Below, piece after piece: positions 25,709 through 35,035 of a stretch of 64,000 bases of DNA. This DNA is from JANRLT01 sp041736895 (GTDB lineage Bacteria > Planctomycetota > Planctomycetia > Pirellulales > JALHPA01). The stretch spans positions 4,115-68,114 of the forward strand of contig JBGSSS010000198.1 in NCBI GenBank assembly GCA_041736895.1, given 5' to 3'. The notes beneath the pieces were generated by a model. The model was not told the origin of the DNA. It saw nothing but the letters and a program-made list of their open reading frames with translations, and searched no databases. Each line of letters starts with the position of its first letter. Within the stretch, counting starts at the first letter, position 1. Position numbers and translations under genes: made by a program.

Positions 25709-26947
25709 TCAGCGTGGCACCGGTTTTTTGCCGAACAGGGTTGCGGCGCGGAACGCTGTTACCAAGGAGGAGAGGACGGTCGCGGATAAGCGGCGGCGTT
25801 TGCTCTTGCTCCCGTTGCTAACAGGATGGGTGGCGATGGTGTTCAAGTAGTGTTGTCGCACACGATCCGCGGCATTATTCCAATCACGCTCACAGGCACT
25901 CTGCCGCGCGGCCTGGGTCATCTGTTTGCGGTATTCCTGATTCTCCAGAAGTTTTCGCAAATGGCTCGCCGCGGCGTCTGCATCGCCAGGGTCGAACAGC
26001 AGGCCGGATTCGCCCTCAGTCAACAGGCTAGGAATCCCCCCGGCACGCGGGGCCACGACCCCCAATCCACAAGCCATCGCTTCGAGAACGACATTGCCCA
26101 TTGTTTCGGTCTCGGACGCATAGACAAATGCGTCGGAAGACGCATATGCCGTCGCGAGTTCCTGACCCTTGAGGTAGCCCACAAAAGTCGCATTCAAGCC
26201 GGCAAAGAGACGCTCTAATTCCGCTCGTTGCGGGCCATCCCCGACAATCGCCAGCCGTGCTTTGGGAACACGTGCCATGACGTCGGCCAAGAAGGCCACA
26301 TTTTTCTCTGGCGCTAACCGAGAGACAGTCAACAATAGCGGCTCGTCGGGATGGCCGCCCGAGAGGCGTTGCCGCATTTCCGGCGTAGCTCGATCGGGAC
26401 AAAACAGCGCGCTGTCTACCGCCGGCGGCCACAGTTCGACCCGTTCGAATCCGCGCGCGATCAATTCATCTTGCATGATGGTCGAAACAGTCAAATTGGT
26501 GGCGGCGCGATTGTGATAATCACGCATCAGCCACCACAACATGCTCGACAATGGCTTGAGTAGACCGTAACGTTTGACAAACTCGCCATACAGCGTGTGA
26601 AACGAGAATACGCTCGGATAATTTAAGCCCGCACGCTCCAAAACATCATAACAACGAAAGCCAAAGGCAAAGGGATTGATGTAATGCAGGATATCCGGCG
26701 CGAATTCCTCGAGCGCTGTCACCAAGCGGGCGTCGGGAATCCCAATTCGATATTCGGGATAGGAAGGAAACGGAAAGCTTTGGAATTCGATGAATTTGAC
26801 AGGCGAATTGCGGGGTTCAGAGACTGCTGGACAAGCGACGAATACCTCGTCGCCGCGTGCCAAAAGATGATGAATCAAATTCATCGTGCGAATTACCACG
26901 CCGTCGATTTTTGGAAGAAACACCTCGGCGATAATGGCAATGCGCAT
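25709..26947 (-). CDS. Glycosyltransferase family 4 (mannosyl- or sulfoquinovosyl-type)
   Basis: 412 residues. GT-B retaining glycosyltransferase. The N-terminal domain begins IAEVFLPKIDGVVIRTMNL, as in GDP-mannose-dependent alpha-mannosyltransferases and SqdX, followed by VFSFHTLYGEF. The C-terminal donor domain has TVSRLAPEKNV, VGDGPQRAELE and YASETETMGNVVLEAMACG, which contains the conserved E-x7-E. There is no signal peptide, and acceptors in this subgroup are usually diacylglycerol, phosphatidylinositol mannosides or glycans. The methyltransferase gene lies 31 bp upstream on the same strand, and the next genes run divergently from 28070. A role in glycolipid synthesis fits the surrounding lipid-type genes. 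Confidence 0.88.
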   Translation of the reverse strand: MRIAIIAEVFLPKIDGVVIRTMNLIHHLLARGDEVFVACPAVSEPRNSPVKFIEFQSFPFPSYPEYRIGIPDARLVTALEEFAPDILHYINPFAFGFRCYDVLERAGLNYPSVFSFHTLYGEFVKRYGLLKPLSSMLWWLMRDYHNRAATNLTVSTIMQDELIARGFERVELWPPAVDSALFCPDRATPEMRQRLSGGHPDEPLLLTVSRLAPEKNVAFLADVMARVPKARLAIVGDGPQRAELERLFAGLNATFVGYLKGQELATAYASSDAFVYASETETMGNVVLEAMACGLGVVAPRAGGIPSLLTEGESGLLFDPGDADAAASHLRKLLENQEYRKQMTQAARQSACERDWNNAADRVRQHYLNTIATHPVSNGSKSKRRRLSATVLSSLVTAFRAATLFGKKPVPR

Positions 26948-26978
26948 CGAGACCCTCGTGGATGTAACAACCGGGACT

Positions 26979-27818
26979 TTAAACCAACGGCCTGCGGGCT
27001 AACCCAAGTGCCACGGTATGATGGTCGCGCATTGGGAAAACCAGTTTGTTCAAAGCCATGCGGAGCAATGGTCCCGCTTTGTGGAGTCCTACCTCTTCGA
27101 TGAAAGCTGTCAGCCAGCTTCCTCGATATCCAAACTCCATGAAATCATCGAAATTCTTGAAATAAACGTCGGGTTGAACCGTCTCAGCGGCACTGGTTTC
27201 AAAGCCATGCCTGCCAAAACATTGCGTTACCGCGTCGCAGTCGATCGGGACAAGCAGTTCTTCTGGTTTCAGTGCTCGCCCTCGGCCGAACATCATCCGC
27301 AACAGACGGCTTTGTGCTATACGCTGCAAACCCGGGAACGATTCTCGCGTCGCACCAACGAAAGACCAATACCCGCCGGGCTTCAGTTTGCTGAAAATCC
27401 GGGGCGCAAGGTGCTCGATGGAAACAAAACCAGTAATAAAGTGAGTGCAAATCAAGTCAAACGATTGATCGGTGAAATGCTGATCGACGTTGGCCGCATC
27501 GTCGATCGCGGGGATCAAGTCCGGAACGCGAGTCTGGGCAATCTCGATCATCTTTTCGGATAGATCGAGACCGTAGGGCCGAATTTCGCGAGCCGCTTTT
27601 TCCCGAAGTTTGACGATAAATGCCCCGGTCCCCAAGCCCAAGTCCAAGACGTTCATCGGCGGCAATTCGGCCGACAAGCATGATTCTTCTAGGAGATGAT
27701 CAAGCGCTCTTCCTAGAGAGCGGCCAGCAACCTGCTGTGGATCGAGGTCATAACTAGGGGCAATGACCTCGTTGTACTGCCGCTGGATTTCAGCGTTGAT
27801 CGCTAGCGATTCGGACAT
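26979..27818 (-). CDS. Class I SAM-dependent methyltransferase
   Basis: 279 residues from the ATG at 27818, which is preceded by AAGG; a GTG at 27869 would add 17 residues. SAM-binding motif I is NVLDLGLGTGAFI, motif II has PYGLDLSEKMIE, and the post-motif ICTHFITGFVS replaces a catalytic D/N-PPY, so it is not a nucleic-acid N-methylase. The C-terminal half (PQP-DVYFKNFDDFMEFGYRG) is probably the acceptor domain. The downstream glycosyltransferase starts 31 bp later, so both are co-transcribed. Similar enzymes methylate lipids, quinone precursors or polyketides; the acceptor cannot be told here. Confidence 0.82.
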   Translation of the reverse strand: MSESLAINAEIQRQYNEVIAPSYDLDPQQVAGRSLGRALDHLLEESCLSAELPPMNVLDLGLGTGAFIVKLREKAAREIRPYGLDLSEKMIEIAQTRVPDLIPAIDDAANVDQHFTDQSFDLICTHFITGFVSIEHLAPRIFSKLKPGGYWSFVGATRESFPGLQRIAQSRLLRMMFGRGRALKPEELLVPIDCDAVTQCFGRHGFETSAAETVQPDVYFKNFDDFMEFGYRGSWLTAFIEEVGLHKAGPLLRMALNKLVFPMRDHHTVALGLARRPLV

Positions 27819-28069
27819 CCTTGTGGTTCCCGTGTGAGCGTAATTGTCGAGAATTCCTAAAGAGCGCACGCGATTCTATTTCATGCTCTCATCAGTCAGA
27901 AACAATAAAAGCTTTACGATTGCTTTAGGACGATAATAAGTCTGTATTTAGATCAGACTAGGATTTTCTTTGGATTCAAATAATTCTGGCATCGACGTTT
28001 GCAACTCTAGTACGCGACGTTACATTCAGCGCTTCAGTGTTTGTTCTTGTGTCTGGGTCGAAAGGTATT

Positions 28070-29572
28070 ATGGAGTTTGACTTTGACGCGATTGTCATCG
28101 GGAGCGGAGCAGGCGGGGCTGCGTTTGCCTACACTTGCGCCAAGGCCGGAAAATCCGTTCTGCTGATCGAACGAGGCCGGCGGCCGCTAATCGATCAAAA
28201 TGTTCATGACGAGCGATCCGTCCTCATTGAAAAGACGCCTTATGATGATCGCACAATCCTCCTGAATGCGACAAATCCGTCCCGCTTGTACATGGGCGGA
28301 GTTCTTGGCGGCAGCACTTCGGTCTTTGGCGGTCTTATGTTACGGCCTAGCAACGCTGATTTCCAACCGGGCCGGCATTACGGAGATCGCCTTGCCCGCG
28401 CCCTCTGGGAGTGGCCCATTTGCTACGAAGAATTGCGGCCTTTCTACGACGAAGCGGAAGCTCTCTACCATTTGACCGGAACACCCTCCGAAGGCTTCGC
28501 TCCGCTTCATGCTCCGAGTCGGCAAATTCGCAACGACGTCATTCCCATGGCGCCGATCAATGAACGTTTGATTGACAAAAACCGGGCCGGGGGGCTGCGT
28601 CCTTTTCGGTTGCCCTTGGCAATCGATAGTTCGCGTTGCGCGCGGTGCTCCTCGTGTGCGGGTTTTTTATGTCCGCATGGCGCACGCCGCTCGGCAGCTA
28701 TGCTGGCTGAGGAAACCGCTGCGAAACATCCAAGTTTCCAGATCATGACCAACGCTGAAGTGGAACGGCTCGAGACGACCGCCGATGGGCGAATCGATGG
28801 CGTCCTGGTTCGCGACCGCGATAAACAAACATCTCGGCACTATAGGGGCAAATGTTACGCCTTGGCTGCTGGTGCCATCGGTTCGCCCGCTGTCTTGTTG
28901 CGTTCGGGGATTGACGGCCCGAATGTCGGGCGCAACTTTATGATGCATTATTCTCCCCTGGCGGTCGGAATATTCGCCCGTTCTACCGGCGCGGACGAAA
29001 CCTTTGCAAAGCAGGTCGGGTTTGCGGATTTCTACTTTGGAACGAAGCAGCTTCCGCAAAAAATGGGGATCGTTCAGTCACTTCCGGTTCCCGGCCCGCT
29101 CATGCTGGCCAAGTCGGGGATGCAGCGTTTTCCGCAAGTTTTGTTGAAGTTTTTCCGTAAGCGAATGTTGCCCTTGGCCGGGATTGTCGAAGACCTGCCC
29201 GATCCAAAGAATCGTGTCTATTTGGAATCTGACGGGTCGATCGGGTTGGCGCACGAATATCACGAATTCGATCGGGAACGCGGGCGGGGACTGGGCCGCG
29301 AGATGTGCCGCATCCTGCGCAGAACAGGGGCGTTGGTTTGTGTTTCTCGGGCGTTTCCGTCGCGGGAACATGTGGCGCATCAATGCGGAACGCTAAGGTT
29401 TGCAAAAGATCCTCAGCAAGGAGTCGTCGATCCCAATTGCCGAATGTTCGGCCGCCCCAATTTGTTCGTCGTGGACGGAAGTGTGCTGCCGACTTCGATG
29501 GGCGTGGGTCCATCATTGACCATTGTGGCCAACGCGCTGCGTGTGGCGCGCGTCGCCCTTGCCGAAATTTAA
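28070..29572 (+). CDS. GMC-type FAD oxidoreductase, long-chain alcohol oxidase-like
   Basis: 500 residues from the ATG at 28070 with AAAGG upstream. The FAD motif is AIVIGSGAGGAAFAYTCAKAG and the C-terminal signature is DGSVLPTSMGVGPSLTIVANA, with the catalytic His in the EHVAHQCGT segment. A cysteine-rich insertion C-A-R-C-S-S-C-A-G-F-L-C lies near residue 190. A comparable CxxC.xxC cluster occurs in the plant and fungal long-chain fatty alcohol oxidase branch of the GMC family. It leads a co-directional run of six genes with only short gaps (12 bp to the next), so the substrate is likely a fatty or lipid alcohol. It is divergent from the methyltransferase gene; the promoter of both lies between 27819 and 28069. 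Confidence 0.86.
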   Translation: MEFDFDAIVIGSGAGGAAFAYTCAKAGKSVLLIERGRRPLIDQNVHDERSVLIEKTPYDDRTILLNATNPSRLYMGGVLGGSTSVFGGLMLRPSNADFQPGRHYGDRLARALWEWPICYEELRPFYDEAEALYHLTGTPSEGFAPLHAPSRQIRNDVIPMAPINERLIDKNRAGGLRPFRLPLAIDSSRCARCSSCAGFLCPHGARRSAAMLAEETAAKHPSFQIMTNAEVERLETTADGRIDGVLVRDRDKQTSRHYRGKCYALAAGAIGSPAVLLRSGIDGPNVGRNFMMHYSPLAVGIFARSTGADETFAKQVGFADFYFGTKQLPQKMGIVQSLPVPGPLMLAKSGMQRFPQVLLKFFRKRMLPLAGIVEDLPDPKNRVYLESDGSIGLAHEYHEFDRERGRGLGREMCRILRRTGALVCVSRAFPSREHVAHQCGTLRFAKDPQQGVVDPNCRMFGRPNLFVVDGSVLPTSMGVGPSLTIVANALRVARVALAEI

Positions 29573-29584
29573 AACGAAAATCAG

Positions 29585-30511
29585 ATGCAACGAAAAAAAA
29601 TGCTCACCAAAGTCCAGGTGCGCCTGGAACAATTTCGGCAAGCTTCGCGCATTCATGGCGGCATGGCGAAAATGTGGGCTGTTGCGATGGGTGTTAAGCT
29701 TTCGCGGATGCCCATCCCGCGCCGGCTGCGCACGCGTTTTTACCGAATGCTCTACGGCGGAAAATTCGCCTCCTTGCCTGAGGAACAGCTCGAACGGCCT
29801 TTATCGGAATACCGTTCCTTAAACGAATTGTTCACGCACGGCATGCGTCCCGAATTTCGTCCTCTGGCGGCGGAAGCAAATCAATTTGTTTGTCCGTGCG
29901 ATTGCCAAGTGCAAGACATCGGCCGTTTGAACCACGACTCACTCCTGACCGTGAAAGGGATCGAATACTCGCTGACCTCGCTGCTCCCGGGTGTTGACAC
30001 GCAACACTTCGAAGGAGGCACGTTCGGCATTTTTTTTCTTTCCCCTGTCGATTGCCACCGCGTGTACAGTCCGCAAGAGGGCGTCTTGCAGGAAATTATC
30101 CATGTGCCGGGACGCCGGTTGCTCGTGCATCCGCCGTACCAACGCAAGGAATTTCCCGTATTTACCCTCAACGAACGCGTCATCATCCGGCTGCAAACGC
30201 CGTTTGGCAACTGTTTGCTAGTGATGGTCGCGGGTTGGGGCGTCGGACATGTAACGTACCCATTCCTCAAGTTGCGTCGTCCTAGCAAACACCTCATCAC
30301 GCGGCAAAAATTCGATACACCAATTCCAATTCAACGCGGCCAATGGGTCGCGACCTTTGAACTCGGCTCGACGGTCATCATGATTACCGAGCCGCGTCCC
30401 GACATCATCACTCATATTGCGCGCGATGACCGCGTGAACTATGGACAAGCGGTCTATTCATTTCCCATGGTTGGCGCGTCCCCGTCGGACCAGCCGGCCA
30501 ATGATCCTTGA
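29585..30511 (+). CDS. Phosphatidylserine decarboxylase proenzyme
   Basis: 308 residues. Decarboxylates phosphatidylserine to phosphatidylethanolamine through a self-made pyruvoyl group. The self-cleavage motif is L260-G-S262-T in FELGSTVIMI. The essential histidine H158 lies in FLSPVDCHRVY, and an aspartate is in CDCQVQDIG. The leading segment is basic and amphipathic rather than a strong membrane helix. The family is firm. The gene sits 12 bp after the GMC oxidase and 32 bp before the FAD oxidase, so it belongs to the operon rather than to a housekeeping psd-pss pair; no phosphatidylserine synthase is nearby. It may act on a modified serine-headgroup lipid of this pathway. Confidence 0.92.
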   Translation: MQRKKMLTKVQVRLEQFRQASRIHGGMAKMWAVAMGVKLSRMPIPRRLRTRFYRMLYGGKFASLPEEQLERPLSEYRSLNELFTHGMRPEFRPLAAEANQFVCPCDCQVQDIGRLNHDSLLTVKGIEYSLTSLLPGVDTQHFEGGTFGIFFLSPVDCHRVYSPQEGVLQEIIHVPGRRLLVHPPYQRKEFPVFTLNERVIIRLQTPFGNCLLVMVAGWGVGHVTYPFLKLRRPSKHLITRQKFDTPIPIQRGQWVATFELGSTVIMITEPRPDIITHIARDDRVNYGQAVYSFPMVGASPSDQPANDP

Positions 30512-30543
30512 TAATGCACTGACAGGAACAAGGAGGCAACTTC

Positions 30544-32403
30544 ATGGATGTCCTGGGTATTCAGGCTGGCCGCTCCTCAACTCGGAACTTTTCCGAGAGG
30601 GAATCGCCATTGGCGGGCAGTCGGCCGTTGCGCAGTACGCTAGCAAACGGTGTCACACTCTGGGTTGATCTTGGCGAAAGCGAGGCTGCAAATCTACTTC
30701 GCTGTGCCACCCCGCAGCCGGAACGAACATCTTTTGTCGGCTGCCAAGATGGTCATTTGCCAGCGGGTGTTCAGCGGCTGGACCAGTCGTCCTTCGCATC
30801 CGGCAAAGAAGCAGTATTTAACTTGGAACGGTTGATTTTTTTCGTGCCGCACCGTTTGTCAGCCGCGGAGAAAGCAGTGGTTGATCGCTGCGTCACTTTA
30901 GTGTCGGCCAACGAAAATTGTCGCGTCTGCTTGATTAGTTCCGCGAGTGTTCACTTTGGCGATCAACGCCTCTTGGCTCAGGAAACAGCCCTCCGCGAAC
31001 AATTTAGCCGTGTGTCGCCACATGCTTGCTTTGTGTTGCGCAGCGGAAAGATCCTCCAGTCGCCGCTGTCGCGTACGCAGTTCCAAGGCGCAGTTGCTGC
31101 TTTGTATCCGCTTGTCAGCGGCAAGTTTCGCAACTGTTTTGTGGACGATACGGAGTTGCTATCCGCAATCCACGAACTCACGGAACAAGATCAACCGACG
31201 CCAGGACGAGTTTACACATTCTTGGGACGCAATCGGCTAGTGCGGGATGTACTGGCGGAGCGCGCCTCGACCGGACTCTTGGGGAAATGCCTGACGGGTT
31301 TCGCGCAGGTGCTCCGATTCTTCCTGGTGGGTTATCTTGGCGGTCTCTTGTTCAGCCTTGTTGCTCGTTGGCGCACAACCTGGCGGCGCTGGCAGTGCGA
31401 CACTCTCGAGCCAGCAAGCATGGCGGAACTGCTCTGTCTCTATAACCCTCTCAACGCGCGCCATGTGGCTATCGTGGGCTACAACACCGGGGTCACCCAT
31501 TTTGGGTGGAAGTTTCCCAATCGTACTGTCGTAAAAACCACGGCCTCGGGAAAAATAGTGCGTGTGCGGGGCGATTTTGTAGATGTTGACGCCGGTGTGA
31601 CGTTGAAACGAGTGGTGAACGACTTGAATCGGGAGGGGCGGGAACTTTACGTCGTGCCGAACTACTCCTACATCACGATGGGCACGATCTTCTTCGTGCC
31701 GGTGCATGGTTCCGGGAGCGAAGTTTCAACACTCGGCGATACGATCGAAAAAGTGCTTTTGTATGATCCCGCGACCGACCGTATTTACTCCGCAAAGCGG
31801 GGAGAAGCGCGCTTTGCCGAAACGATGTACAACCCCCGCAGCGGTGTGCTAGTGCTGAGATTGCGACTGCGCGTGCGTCCTAAGTCACGATTTCGCATGG
31901 AAACCTCTGCCCTGGAATCGGCCGGTGCCGCGGAAATCTGGAGCGTCTTTGCTGATCCCGAGGCTTCAAACATCGAACTGCGAAAATCGGGTTCGGCAGC
32001 GACATCGGTCAGTATTCGCAAATACTATGCAGTCCAATCCAGTACCGAAGGAGAATTGGACGAGGCCAAAGATTCGTTAGGCCGTCTGTGGGATCGTTTG
32101 GAAGAAAATCCGCTTACTTCCGTCCTCTTCCACGGCCTGACGCGGCGTTATTTGTTTCATGTCGAGTTGTTTTTAGACGAGCAAGAATTTCTCGTTTTTT
32201 GGCAGGCACATGGCGGATTGAAGCTCATGAAGATCCAGCTTCGCCATGTGCATCCCGATGGACTGCCCTATTCACCGATCGGGGATCGCGAAGCGATATC
32301 AGCAGATATTATCATGCGCCGCACGGACAGCGCGGCGTTCCTCGCATTTATGAAAGAGCATTTGCCCCATGTCCGGTTCAATCCAGGCAAACACAGCATG
32401 TGA
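30544..32403 (+). CDS. FAD-linked oxidoreductase of the VAO/PCMH (FAD_binding_4) type with an unusual N-terminal domain
   Basis: 619 residues. The C-terminal two thirds carry the FAD domain: LYNPLNARHVAIVGYNTG, then DVDAGVTLKRVVNDLNREG, then a THGSGS-like VPVHGSGSEVSTLGDTI stretch and a substrate-cap region ending LKLMKIQLRHVHPDG. This resembles aldonolactone oxidase-like and sterol-reductase-like members. The N-terminal 200 residues are separate: CRVCLISSASVHFGD and ACFVLRSGKIL resemble the strand and SS-YxxxK end of an extended short-chain dehydrogenase, but no NAD-binding GxxGxxG or catalytic YxxxK is clear. A membrane segment FFLVGYLGGLLFSLVARW joins the halves. Probably a membrane-bound oxidase acting on a lipid or alcohol; the substrate is unknown. 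Confidence 0.78.
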   Translation: MDVLGIQAGRSSTRNFSERESPLAGSRPLRSTLANGVTLWVDLGESEAANLLRCATPQPERTSFVGCQDGHLPAGVQRLDQSSFASGKEAVFNLERLIFFVPHRLSAAEKAVVDRCVTLVSANENCRVCLISSASVHFGDQRLLAQETALREQFSRVSPHACFVLRSGKILQSPLSRTQFQGAVAALYPLVSGKFRNCFVDDTELLSAIHELTEQDQPTPGRVYTFLGRNRLVRDVLAERASTGLLGKCLTGFAQVLRFFLVGYLGGLLFSLVARWRTTWRRWQCDTLEPASMAELLCLYNPLNARHVAIVGYNTGVTHFGWKFPNRTVVKTTASGKIVRVRGDFVDVDAGVTLKRVVNDLNREGRELYVVPNYSYITMGTIFFVPVHGSGSEVSTLGDTIEKVLLYDPATDRIYSAKRGEARFAETMYNPRSGVLVLRLRLRVRPKSRFRMETSALESAGAAEIWSVFADPEASNIELRKSGSAATSVSIRKYYAVQSSTEGELDEAKDSLGRLWDRLEENPLTSVLFHGLTRRYLFHVELFLDEQEFLVFWQAHGGLKLMKIQLRHVHPDGLPYSPIGDREAISADIIMRRTDSAAFLAFMKEHLPHVRFNPGKHSM

Positions 32404-34525
32404 GATGTCGGCTCCCGTGCGACATGCGGCAGCGACATGCGCTCAAATCATTCGAGAACAAATTCCAAACTTGTTCCGTTTGTATCTGAATCCGCATGTC
32501 GCGCAGGCATGCTATTGCCTAACCGAAATGATCACGGCGGAATGGCCGGCAACTAGCACCGAGCGGTTTCAGGTTTTCCTTGCCAACAGTCTCGAGGAGT
32601 CGCTAAGCGGGGCGATCAAGCTAGCGCGCTTCGTTTCAAATGCGGCGGGCGGTTCTCGCAGCGGCTGGATCATCGACGAGGATCAGCGGTTGGAGCATTT
32701 TGCCCTGACCATGTTGCCGCACGGAGAAAAGCTCGAATATTTGCCGGAAATTAAGCTGTTCGCCGATCCCAACGCAGCCACTGCAGCACTGCAAGCTGCG
32801 GAAGCAAAACCAGGGTTCATCCTGGTTTTCTTGTCTTCCTGGTCAGGGGCGAATGAATCTCTTTACCGAGAGCTGTTCGCACGACTTCCGCCTGATACAA
32901 GACCGCTGATGATCGTCTGTATTGGCAGTTCGGACTTGACCGGGGGCAAGACGGCTGCCGCTGCTTCGTGGCAGAATCTCGCGCCCGACATCGTGGTGTT
33001 TGACGAGTCGTTTGTCGAAGGGACTGTGCCTTTTGGAGCGTTTGCGGCCTCGCAACGCCTCTTTCAGTATTGGAATGCGCGCGGCATGGCGACATTTCAT
33101 TCGACCACTTACCAGCCGAACACCATCGCCAGTCTGCACTTCTTGCGTTGCCTGAGCAGGATGGCGCCAGACTTTTTCCAGCAACATCAGCCGGCTTTCG
33201 AACGGATGAAAAGCGACCTGAAATATCGGCAGAGTCTGTTTCGGGATCGCTATAGCCCCTCCCTGGCGAAATTGATCTCAATTGTAAACCTGGATCAGAA
33301 CACCATGCGCGCCGCGGGGCATTATCTCGAAACGCCGGGGCAGCGAATTTTCGATGGTGTCGCCGGAGTGGCTTGTAGTATCCGCGGGCACAATCCGCCA
33401 AAGTTTGTGGAGGAACTGGAACAGTTCGCCGGCGAAGAGTGCCGCGCTGAAGTTGCGGAGCGACTAGAGGCGGCGACCGGCTTGCCGCATGTGACGCCCG
33501 CCGTCAGCGGCGCATCGGCGGTAGAGCACGCGCTCAAGATCGGTTTGGCCGCGAAACATCCGCGCCAATATGTTTTAGCTCTGCAAGGCGGCTTCGGCGG
33601 CAAGACATTGTTCGCCTTGACTGGCACATGGAAACAGTCCCTCAAGTCAGGCCTTGCGCCGCTCTATCCGCACGTCGTTTACGTCGATCCCTTTAAGTGT
33701 GATGCTGTCCAGGCCATTCAGCAGTGCTTCGACGAGCACCCCATCGGTGTCATACAGTTTGAATTGATCCAGGGAGTCGGGGGCGTGCGCCCTATTCCGC
33801 CTGCAGTGCTTGATTGCCTGAAGCAAATGCGGCAGCGGTATGACTGCTTGCTGTTTGTGGACGAAGTCCAAACGGGTGTCTATCGTACCGGACCTTTTAC
33901 GCGATCTGCCGCATTGGGCTTGCAACCTGATCTGCTGGCTATTGGCAAAGGGACTTCGGATATGATGTTCCCCTTTGCGCTGACGCTGCATTCCGACGAG
34001 GTGCAACGTGCCTTGGAGGCGCGGAACTGTGGATTGCCCGAGACGCTCAATAAACGATACGGCTTTGAACTTGGATGGAGGACAGTGCTCAATACGCTGC
34101 GCCGGGCCGAGCAAGAGGGTCTAGAAGAGCGCGTGAACTCGCGGGGACAACGATTTGCGGAGATGTTGCGCCGGGCACTGGGAACCAGCCCTGTGGTGTG
34201 CGAAGTGCGCTGTTTTGGGATGTTGATTGGAATTGAATTGGATGTTGACCGCGCTCCCCGCCGTTGGCTGAAGCGAGTGCTCCCCAATTTGTATTTATTG
34301 GCGATGTTACGGCATCGCACCTTTCCGTTGCTGGTCGGTTTTTGCCAATATGAACCCAATGTGCTCAAAATCACTCCTCCGCTGTCAATCACGGAGGAGG
34401 AAATTCAATGTGTCTGTGAAACAATCGCCGAAGTTCTGCGCGCCTCATTACCCAGTTTGGTATTGTCAGGCGCATGGCAAGCTGCGGTGCGGCCGCGGCT
34501 GGCGCGGTTGTTTGGTAATTCCTGA
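32369..34525 (+). CDS. Class III aminotransferase with a degenerate second aminotransferase-like domain at its N-terminus
   Basis: 718 residues from the ATG at 32369, which overlaps the previous gene by 35 bp; an ATG at 32405 is an alternative start. The C-terminal 400 residues are a normal PLP-dependent class III (omega) aminotransferase: DEVQTG with Asp498, and the PLP lysine at about residue 527 in AIGKGTSD. Residues about 150-250 also read like the same fold (PLMIVCIGSSDLTGG, APDIVVFDES-F-VEGTVPFGAF, FHSTTYQPNTIASLHFL), but the Asp and the Lys positions are lost. So the chain looks like two aminotransferase domains fused head to tail, the first inactive. Such enzymes transfer amines of lysine, GABA or long-chain keto acids. 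The operon context suggests an aminolipid. Confidence 0.82.
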   Translation: MSGSIQANTACEMSAPVRHAAATCAQIIREQIPNLFRLYLNPHVAQACYCLTEMITAEWPATSTERFQVFLANSLEESLSGAIKLARFVSNAAGGSRSGWIIDEDQRLEHFALTMLPHGEKLEYLPEIKLFADPNAATAALQAAEAKPGFILVFLSSWSGANESLYRELFARLPPDTRPLMIVCIGSSDLTGGKTAAAASWQNLAPDIVVFDESFVEGTVPFGAFAASQRLFQYWNARGMATFHSTTYQPNTIASLHFLRCLSRMAPDFFQQHQPAFERMKSDLKYRQSLFRDRYSPSLAKLISIVNLDQNTMRAAGHYLETPGQRIFDGVAGVACSIRGHNPPKFVEELEQFAGEECRAEVAERLEAATGLPHVTPAVSGASAVEHALKIGLAAKHPRQYVLALQGGFGGKTLFALTGTWKQSLKSGLAPLYPHVVYVDPFKCDAVQAIQQCFDEHPIGVIQFELIQGVGGVRPIPPAVLDCLKQMRQRYDCLLFVDEVQTGVYRTGPFTRSAALGLQPDLLAIGKGTSDMMFPFALTLHSDEVQRALEARNCGLPETLNKRYGFELGWRTVLNTLRRAEQEGLEERVNSRGQRFAEMLRRALGTSPVVCEVRCFGMLIGIELDVDRAPRRWLKRVLPNLYLLAMLRHRTFPLLVGFCQYEPNVLKITPPLSITEEEIQCVCETIAEVLRASLPSLVLSGAWQAAVRPRLARLFGNS

Positions 34526-34540
34526 GAGGAGACCCTGGAG

Positions 34541-35035
34541 ATGAATTTGTGGATGGTGGATTTTCAAGAGCTGTATCTCCGTCACCTGCGACGGCACTCA
34601 CAGTTCGGCATCAATCTGTTGCATCTCATCGCAGTGGCGGGTATTTACGGGGCTTTGTGCGCGATCGCGCTCTCGCTGCCGGGATCTGTTTGGATTCTCG
34701 GGATCGTCTTAGGTATCTACTTTGTCATGCTCGCGATGAACTTGCCGCTGCGGCTGCTGCTAGTCAATCTCGTGTTCATGGCGGGGCTTTTGGCGCTAAG
34801 TTGGGCGCTTTGTTGGGGACTCCCGCCAGTTTACATTTGGTTGTATGTCGTGCTGATCCTGTTTTGGCATCGCTTTCAAATCTGGAATCACAAGATTTAC
34901 GATAAGCAGCTCGACATGAGCGACTTTCAAGAAAAATATAAAAAAGGCCCGCTGCTGTTTGCCGTGCTGTCGATTTACGAACTGCCGATCCTGCTCAATT
35001 ACTTGATCTTTGATCGCCGGAGTTGGAGCTCATGA
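34541..35035 (+). CDS. Small multi-spanning membrane protein, possibly Mpo1/DUF962-like
   Basis: 164 residues, with GAGGAG at 34525-34530 before the ATG. It has four hydrophobic segments (about 24-45, 49-70, 71-92 and 97-110). The pattern YLRHLRRHSQ-x-G-x-N-LLHL near the N-terminus and FWHRFQIWNHKIYDKQ after the last helix recall the His/Asn-rich faces of the Mpo1-like (DUF962) fatty-acid alpha-oxidation family. The match is only by motif and may be accidental. The following hydrolase starts inside its stop codon, and it sits in the lipid-type operon. Confidence 0.6.
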   Translation: MNLWMVDFQELYLRHLRRHSQFGINLLHLIAVAGIYGALCAIALSLPGSVWILGIVLGIYFVMLAMNLPLRLLLVNLVFMAGLLALSWALCWGLPPVYIWLYVVLILFWHRFQIWNHKIYDKQLDMSDFQEKYKKGPLLFAVLSIYELPILLNYLIFDRRSWSS

